64,000 nucleotides of DNA. It comes from DASZVP01 sp035546935 (GTDB lineage: Bacteria > Patescibacteriota > Saccharimonadia > Saccharimonadales > UBA4665). Positions 59,735 to 64,000 of the stretch are shown one piece after another. Where the stretch lies: positions 124,001 to 188,000 of the forward strand of contig DASZVP010000002.1 of assembly GCA_035546935.1 (NCBI GenBank), read 5' to 3'. The position numbers and the translations under genes were made by a program. Positions within the stretch are counted from its first letter, which is position 1; the number at the start of each line of letters is the position of its first letter. The notes below the pieces were generated by a model that was given only the letters and a program-made list of their open reading frames with translations, searched no databases and was not told the origin of the DNA.

Positions 59735-61243
59735 ATGTTAGCAGTTATTCTTGCTATCGTCGGCCTTGTTGTAGGTGCCGGCGCCAGCCAGGCTGTGGTT
59801 TACCAACGCCGCGGCTCAGCTGAAGCTAAAGCCGAAAAAGAACTTAAAAAAGCCAAGGAAGAGGCCAGCAAACTGGTTACGCAGGCACGCGAAGATGCCA
59901 GTAGGGCTGTTGAAGAAACGCGCAAGGAAGAACAGGCTCGCCGCCGCGAGCTTAAAGATATCGAAGCCCGCTTAGTCTCGCGCGAAGAAACTCTCGATAA
60001 GAAGCTCGATGAGCTGGACAAGCGCACTGAGAAGCTGCGTGAAAATGAAGCTGAAGTCGAAACTCTGAAAAATGAGATCCGTGAAATCCGCAGTAAACAG
60101 CAGGAAAAGCTGGAGAAAATCGCCAAGCTTAGCAAGCAGGAAGCCGCTGATAAATTAATGCAGATGACCGAGCGCGACATCAAAGGCGATCTCATGGGTT
60201 TGGTCAACAAGTTGCAAAACGAAGCGCGCGACAACGCTGAAGAATCGGCTGCTCTAATTATTACCACTGCCATGGAACGCATGGCCAGCGAAGTGACTGC
60301 TGAACGAACCGTAACCAGCCTAAAACTGGAAAACGATGAAATGAAGGGCCGCCTGATTGGTAAAGAAGGCCGCAATATTCAAGCGCTGCAGCGCGCCACT
60401 GGCGTGGACATTATGGTTGACGACACCCCTGGCTATATCGTGCTGTCCAGCTTTGATCCAGTCCGCCGCGAAGTCGCCCGCCAAGCGCTGGAAATGCTGA
60501 TGAAAGATGGCCGTATTCACCCCGGCCGCATTGAAGAAGTTGTTGAAAAGGCACAGAAGAATGTTGAGAAAGATGTCATTCGCGCCGGTGAAGATGCCGC
60601 CCGTGAAGTGGGCGTGATTGGTATTCCCAAAGAAATCTTGCAGCTTCTAGGTGAGCTTAAATTCCGTACCTCATACGGCCAGAACGTGCTCAAGCACTCC
60701 ACCGAAATGGCGCACATTGCCGGCATGATTGCCGAAGAAGTTGGCGCCGATGTGAAGACTGCCAAATACGCCGCGCTGGTCCACGACCTAGGCAAGGCTC
60801 TGACCCACAAGATTGAAGGTAAGCACCACCACATCAGCGGTGAAATGCTGCGCAAATATGGTGCTCCTGAAGAAGTCGCGTTAGCGGCCGAGCAGCACCA
60901 CGACGACATGGAAGCCACCAGCGTAGAAGCACTGATCATCCGCACGGTTGACGCCATTAGCGCCAGCCGCCCGGGCGCCCGCAACATCTCAGCCGAGAAT
61001 TTTGCGGAGCGCATGAAGGATTTGGAAAATGTCGCTAACAGCTTTAAGGGCATTGAAAAGTCCTACGCCATTAGTGCCGGCCGCGAAGTCCGCGTCTTTG
61101 TGAAGCCGGAAGCCATCGATGACCTGAGCGCGATCAAGCTGGCCCGCGATATTGCCACCAAGATCGAATCGACTATGCAGTATCCTGGCACCATCAAGGT
61201 GAACGTCATTCGCGAAACCCGCGCTATAGAATTCGCTAAGTAG
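59735..61243 (+). CDS. rny: Ribonuclease Y
   Basis: This is a 502-residue endoribonuclease that starts mRNA decay. It shows an N-terminal membrane helix (2-20), a long coiled coil (about 25-190) of Lys/Glu heptads, a KH domain with GRLIGKEGRNIQALQ, then an HD domain with HDLGKALTH (His350, Asp351) and EQHHDDMEA. The C terminus ends with the family motif PGTIKVNVIRETRAIEFAK. AAAGGA lies about 6 nt before the ATG. The next gene follows after 5 nt. Confidence 0.97.
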   Translation: MLAVILAIVGLVVGAGASQAVVYQRRGSAEAKAEKELKKAKEEASKLVTQAREDASRAVEETRKEEQARRRELKDIEARLVSREETLDKKLDELDKRTEKLRENEAEVETLKNEIREIRSKQQEKLEKIAKLSKQEAADKLMQMTERDIKGDLMGLVNKLQNEARDNAEESAALIITTAMERMASEVTAERTVTSLKLENDEMKGRLIGKEGRNIQALQRATGVDIMVDDTPGYIVLSSFDPVRREVARQALEMLMKDGRIHPGRIEEVVEKAQKNVEKDVIRAGEDAAREVGVIGIPKEILQLLGELKFRTSYGQNVLKHSTEMAHIAGMIAEEVGADVKTAKYAALVHDLGKALTHKIEGKHHHISGEMLRKYGAPEEVALAAEQHHDDMEATSVEALIIRTVDAISASRPGARNISAENFAERMKDLENVANSFKGIEKSYAISAGREVRVFVKPEAIDDLSAIKLARDIATKIESTMQYPGTIKVNVIRETRAIEFAK

Positions 61244-61248
61244 GTTCT

Positions 61249-61848
61249 ATGCCCGCCGAGATTGAAGCCAAGTTTCTGAACGTCGACATTGAGGACATAC
61301 GTGCTCGTCTGAAGGCAGCGGGCGCCAAACTCGAACAGCCCATGCGTTTAATGCGGCGCGATCTTTTTGACCACGCCGACGATCGCTACAAAAACGGCGG
61401 CTACCAGGAGCGTCTCCGCATTCGTGATGAAGGCGGAAAGATTGCCATCAATTACAAGCGGGCTGGTGAAGATTCACCATATGCCCACGAGCTAGAGTCC
61501 ACAATTGATTCTTACGAAAATATGAAGCAAATCTTAGAAGCGGTTGGCCTGAAGAGCATCAGCTATCAAGAGACCAAACGCGAGACTTGGCTGCTCGATG
61601 AAACAGAAGTTGTGATCGATGAGTGGCCCTGGCTGAAGCCTTACATAGAAATCGAAGGTCCGAGTGAAGAAGCTATTAAAGCTGTGGCCGCAAAAATCGG
61701 CTTTTCTTGGGAGGAAGCCAAATACGGCAGTGTTGATACTGCCTACCGGGCTGAGTACCCGAAGATGGACGAAGACGACTCCATATCCGAAGTGGCGATA
61801 GTGAAATTTGATTTGCCTCTGCCGACATATCTGAAGGAACGGCAATGA
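61249..61848 (+). CDS. CYTH domain (triphosphate tunnel) protein
   Basis: This 199-residue protein has the ExExK signature EIEAK at residues 4-8, later RLRIRDEGGKIAINYK and EIEGPSEEAIKAV. CYTH proteins are adenylate cyclase or thiamine/inorganic triphosphatases; bacterial ones often act as triphosphatases. It is in an operon with rny and the exonuclease-like gene, which it overlaps by 4 nt (ATGA). Confidence 0.9.
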   Translation: MPAEIEAKFLNVDIEDIRARLKAAGAKLEQPMRLMRRDLFDHADDRYKNGGYQERLRIRDEGGKIAINYKRAGEDSPYAHELESTIDSYENMKQILEAVGLKSISYQETKRETWLLDETEVVIDEWPWLKPYIEIEGPSEEAIKAVAAKIGFSWEEAKYGSVDTAYRAEYPKMDEDDSISEVAIVKFDLPLPTYLKERQ

Positions 61849-62411
61849 TTAGTAAATCACCAAAGCTGCCAAAGCTAGCGCCTGGCATTAAATTCTTGAG
61901 TTTTGATCTTGAAACTAACGGTCTGCACGGTGAAGCTTTTGCGGTCGGCGCGCTGCTCTTTGACACGCTTACAGGTAAAGTTGTCGACCAGTTTGTGGCC
62001 CGCTGTCCGGTGGGCGACGAAGTTGACCCCTGGGTTAAGGCTAATGTTTTGCCGGCCATCGCCAGCATGCCTCAAACACATGACGATGCCACAGCTATGC
62101 GTCACGATTTCTGGCAGTGGTACTTGCAGGCTGAGGCTCAATGCGATTACGTGCTAGTCAGCAACGGCTATCCAGTAGAATATCGCTTCCTGCTGCAGTG
62201 TCAGGAAGACGATCTGGAAGCTCGTTATTGGGATCATCCATTCCCACTGCTTGACCTCACCTCGCTATTATTGGCAAGCGGCCAGGACCCATCAGCCAAA
62301 AGCCAGCTAATTACTCGTATTGTTCGGGAAGGCAACTTCAAACGCCATCACCCGCTCGATGACGCCACCATTGCGGCGCTGGCGGCCAGCCAAGCACTTG
62401 GTCTAAACTAG
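61845..62411 (+). CDS. DEDDh-type 3'-5' exonuclease-like protein
   Basis: This is 188 residues of RNase H fold. SFDLETNG carries D21 and E23, and HHPLDDATIAA carries His168 with the last Asp, the DEDDh pattern of oligoribonuclease and proofreading exonucleases. Conservation of the middle Asp is less clear. It lies behind rny and CYTH, so an RNA-turnover role is plausible. Confidence 0.82.
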   Translation: MISKSPKLPKLAPGIKFLSFDLETNGLHGEAFAVGALLFDTLTGKVVDQFVARCPVGDEVDPWVKANVLPAIASMPQTHDDATAMRHDFWQWYLQAEAQCDYVLVSNGYPVEYRFLLQCQEDDLEARYWDHPFPLLDLTSLLLASGQDPSAKSQLITRIVREGNFKRHHPLDDATIAALAASQALGLN

Positions 62412-62453
62412 TAAATAACAGATTATTTGGTATAATCACTGAAGTGATTTTCT

Positions 62454-62530
62454 CGGGGTGTGGCGCAGTTGGCTAGCGCGCCGCGTTTGGGACGCGGAGG
62501 TCGAAGGTTCAAGTCCTTTCACCCCGACCA
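62454..62530 (+). tRNA. tRNA-Pro (TGG)
   Basis: It has acceptor CGGGGTG/CACCCCG with the C1-G72 pair typical of tRNA-Pro, D stem GCGC/GCGC, anticodon loop TTTGGGA, T loop TTCAAGT, discriminator A and encoded CCA. TATAAT lies at 62431-62436. Confidence 0.95.
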
Positions 62531-62579
62531 TGAGAATTTTTACAGTATTGTCACAAGCTTTCAGGCATACTAGCCTGCA

Positions 62580-62840
62580 ATGCACTTAGGTCCAAGAGAC
62601 GATTTCGAAAACTATGCTCGGTACATTGAGGATCGTAGCGAAGCCGAACGATTAGCTATTTACGACGGAATTTGCGATCAAGTGCGCAGTCCCGGGTATG
62701 ACGGTCGTTTTGATAGGGCTGCCATGGTTATCGAACTGGTTTGGATGGATGAATATGCGCCCGTTCGCAGGCTATCAAATTACGTACCACCTCAACGAGC
62801 CAGCGACCCGGCTACCAGCAGCCCGACCAATCTGTTATAA
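62580..62840 (+). CDS. Small acidic protein between two tRNA-Pro genes
   Basis: This 86-residue acidic, helical protein (DFENYARYIEDRSEAERLAIYDGIC) has a disordered Pro/Ser tail. I recognise no family. CATACT lies 8 nt before the ATG. Its stop lies within the TATAAT box of the next tRNA. It is a plausible gene but has no other support. Confidence 0.55.
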   Translation: MHLGPRDDFENYARYIEDRSEAERLAIYDGICDQVRSPGYDGRFDRAAMVIELVWMDEYAPVRRLSNYVPPQRASDPATSSPTNLL

Positions 62841-62864
62841 TCAACCCCTGTTAACAGATAGTTA

Positions 62865-62941
62865 CGGGGTGTAGCGCAGCTTGGTAGCGCGCAGCGTTCG
62901 GGACGCTGAGGTCGCTGGTTCAAATCCAGTCACCCCGACCA
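62865..62941 (+). tRNA. tRNA-Pro (CGG)
   Basis: It has acceptor CGGGGTG/CACCCCG, anticodon loop TTCGGGA, T loop TTCAAAT, discriminator A and encoded CCA. It shares both acceptor arms with the TGG copy 335 nt upstream. TATAAT lies at 62836-62841. Confidence 0.95.
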
Positions 62942-62942
62942 G

Positions 62943-63803
62943 TTATTTGCGATCGGCGAGTTTCTTGGCTTGATTATAAATTTCGCTAATTGGCGCACTG
63001 ATTATTAGTATAAGAACGCCCTCGATAAGTGAGCCAATCAATAATGAACCGTACCCAATAACTGGCTGGGAGTTGACTGGGCCGCTAAAGTTGCTTGTGT
63101 CCAGGCTGGTTTGAGAATTAGCGGGCGACAACGCTGAAACAATTATCGCTATAACGATTAGAGTCAGGTAGTAGCAGACAACCGCGCCGCTGCTATTGCG
63201 CCAAAGCGCGGCACTGCGCTTAAAGACAGCGGGGGCAGACTCGGGCTGTTCGTCATCAATCACTACCAAAAATACATACACCATGCGGAACAACAGAACA
63301 ATAAAAGCTATCAGGCCTGCAATGGCCAGCAAAATGGCCAGAGCAGGAGCAATCGCGCCGGCTAGAGATACGATTAAAACGGCGGCAACGAAAGCGCCGC
63401 CAAGAATCAGGGCAATCAAGACGGCCAACTTGTAGCGCTGAATGACAAACGGGAGAAGTGAGCCAAAGCTTACTTTTTGACGTCGCGTTCCTGTCAAGAC
63501 AGCGCGTTGGACAACCTCATAAAAGAACCCGGTGATTAATGTTGTAATGGCCCAAACCAGCAGCACTCTTACGATAAAACGGATAAAATTGAAGTCAGAG
63601 TGGTCAAAGCTATCGAAATTCGACGTTATTAGAATAATAAACAGCAGGCTGGTGCCAAAAGCAGCAACGGTGGCGACCAGGGCGGCTAAAATAGCAGTTA
63701 GCGGGTTGGTCTGGAAAAGGTTTTTGTTCCCCCGTACGAAGTGAACAAAGGGATTGGCTGATACCTTGTTGGCTGGAATTGCGTCAGATTTTTTGGTGGC
63801 CAT
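62943..63803 (-). CDS. Multi-pass membrane protein (glycerophosphodiester-type membrane domain-like)
   Basis: From the ATG at 63803 this is 286 residues with about six helices (near 35-65, 85-110, 130-165, 165-190, 210-235 and 245-275). The residue-rich loop FLVVIDDEQPESAPAVFKRSAALWRNSSG resembles the GDPD_2/DUF975-type membrane domains, but the family is uncertain. The upstream start at 63866 is poorer: a TATGCT box lies between it and the chosen ATG. It is divergent from the last gene. Confidence 0.75.
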   Translation of the reverse strand: MATKKSDAIPANKVSANPFVHFVRGNKNLFQTNPLTAILAALVATVAAFGTSLLFIILITSNFDSFDHSDFNFIRFIVRVLLVWAITTLITGFFYEVVQRAVLTGTRRQKVSFGSLLPFVIQRYKLAVLIALILGGAFVAAVLIVSLAGAIAPALAILLAIAGLIAFIVLLFRMVYVFLVVIDDEQPESAPAVFKRSAALWRNSSGAVVCYYLTLIVIAIIVSALSPANSQTSLDTSNFSGPVNSQPVIGYGSLLIGSLIEGVLILIISAPISEIYNQAKKLADRK

Positions 63804-63860
63804 TCGGATCTCTCGGTTAAGTACCTGAGCATACAGTAGCACACATAGTACAATAGGTGC

Positions 63861-64000
63861 ATGCACTTTATCGTCGCCAGCATTGGCGTGCTGGTTTTAT
63901 TGCTCCTGAACGAAGCATGGTGGCGTACGCGTCAACCGCACAGCGAACTCAGCCGCAAATTTATCCACATTACAGTTGGCTCATTTGTAGCCTTTTGGCC
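63861..64000 (+). CDS. Start of a dolichol kinase / CTP transferase-like gene (partial)
   Basis: The first 46 residues run off the window end. After a membrane helix the motif ELSRKFIHITVGSFVAF appears; RKFxHxxxG is the hallmark of the dolichol/phytol kinase and phosphatidate cytidylyltransferase family. TACAAT (63849-63854) ends 6 nt before the ATG, so the mRNA is likely leaderless. The identification needs the remaining sequence. Confidence 0.7.
   Translation, partial: MHFIVASIGVLVLLLLNEAWWRTRQPHSELSRKFIHITVGSFVAFW

Noticed and set aside
1..64000. Alternative genetic code (TGA as Gly) as in SR1/Gracilibacteria
   Set aside because: TGA ends several clear genes, such as ruvA and the CYTH gene, at the expected lengths, and no conserved protein needs TGA read through.
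1..64000. Insertion sequences, prophage or integrated plasmid
   Set aside because: No transposase, integrase, phage structural or replication gene was found on either strand.

Overview
The window looks like chromosome from a Patescibacteria/CPR bacterium, most likely Candidatus Saccharibacteria (TM7). This is inferred from gene content, since no rRNA is present. The evidence is: very compact gene packing, a complete type IV pilus cluster next to comEC and recombination genes, short versions of HrcA, GrpE and TsaB, many single-helix surface proteins whose N termini resemble prepilins, and no biosynthetic pathway in 64 kb. TGA is used as an ordinary stop (for example at the end of ruvA), so the SR1/Gracilibacteria code does not apply. 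I see no insertion sequence, prophage, CRISPR array or rRNA. No gene-free stretch exceeds about 200 bases.

Layout. 0.05-3.4 kb: sensor kinase and single-domain response regulator, a small membrane protein and a 29-codon mini-gene with its own terminator. 3.4-5.5 kb: MarR regulator, an exported CopC/YtkA-like protein, a blue-copper protein and a GDT1-type cation transporter, i.e. a putative metal island with two palindromic operator candidates. 5.5-16.1 kb: tRNA-Met and housekeeping genes (AAA ATPase, TauE/SafE permease, Nudix, tilS, ftsH, murJ, MFS pump, lepA). 16.1-25.2 kb: cell-surface island with a Cys-repeat protein, a peptidoglycan-binding-like protein and a giant (about 1,804 aa) mosaic protein with polyglycine linkers, then a membrane protein, a cytidylate-kinase-like enzyme and a prepilin-like protein. 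25.2-31.0 kb: heat-shock region hrcA-x-grpE-x and x-dnaK-x-dnaJ, with two CIRCE operators and four unknown small genes between the chaperone genes. 31.0-36.3 kb: RimK-type ligase with its retropepsin-like partner, small membrane and stress proteins, a CHAP hydrolase and tRNA-Lys. 36.4-41.7 kb: comEC read in frame into yebC, ruvC-ruvA-ruvB and a PH-domain protein. 41.7-50.5 kb: type IV pilus genes (pilB, pilC, pilin, minor pilins, PilX-like, pilM, pilN, pilO). 50.7-55.8 kb: recA, S51-like peptidase, recX, PRC-barrel, lamin-tail protein, tsaE and tsaB. 55.9-59.6 kb: a sortase flanked by two exported proteins that share a PDTGF sorting signal. 59.6-64 kb: rny operon, two tRNA-Pro genes, a membrane protein and the start of a dolichol-kinase-like gene.

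How it works together. Type IV pilus, ComEC, RecA and RuvABC together suggest DNA uptake and recombination. The surface genes (giant mosaic protein, Cys-repeat protein, lamin-tail protein, sortase cassette, CHAP hydrolase) suit an organism that lives attached to other cells. Two genome-wide habits stand out: a -10 box only 6-9 nt before the start codon at about 17 genes, implying leaderless mRNAs, and convergent genes whose stop codons overlap in a 4-nt CTAA/CTAG/TTAG motif.
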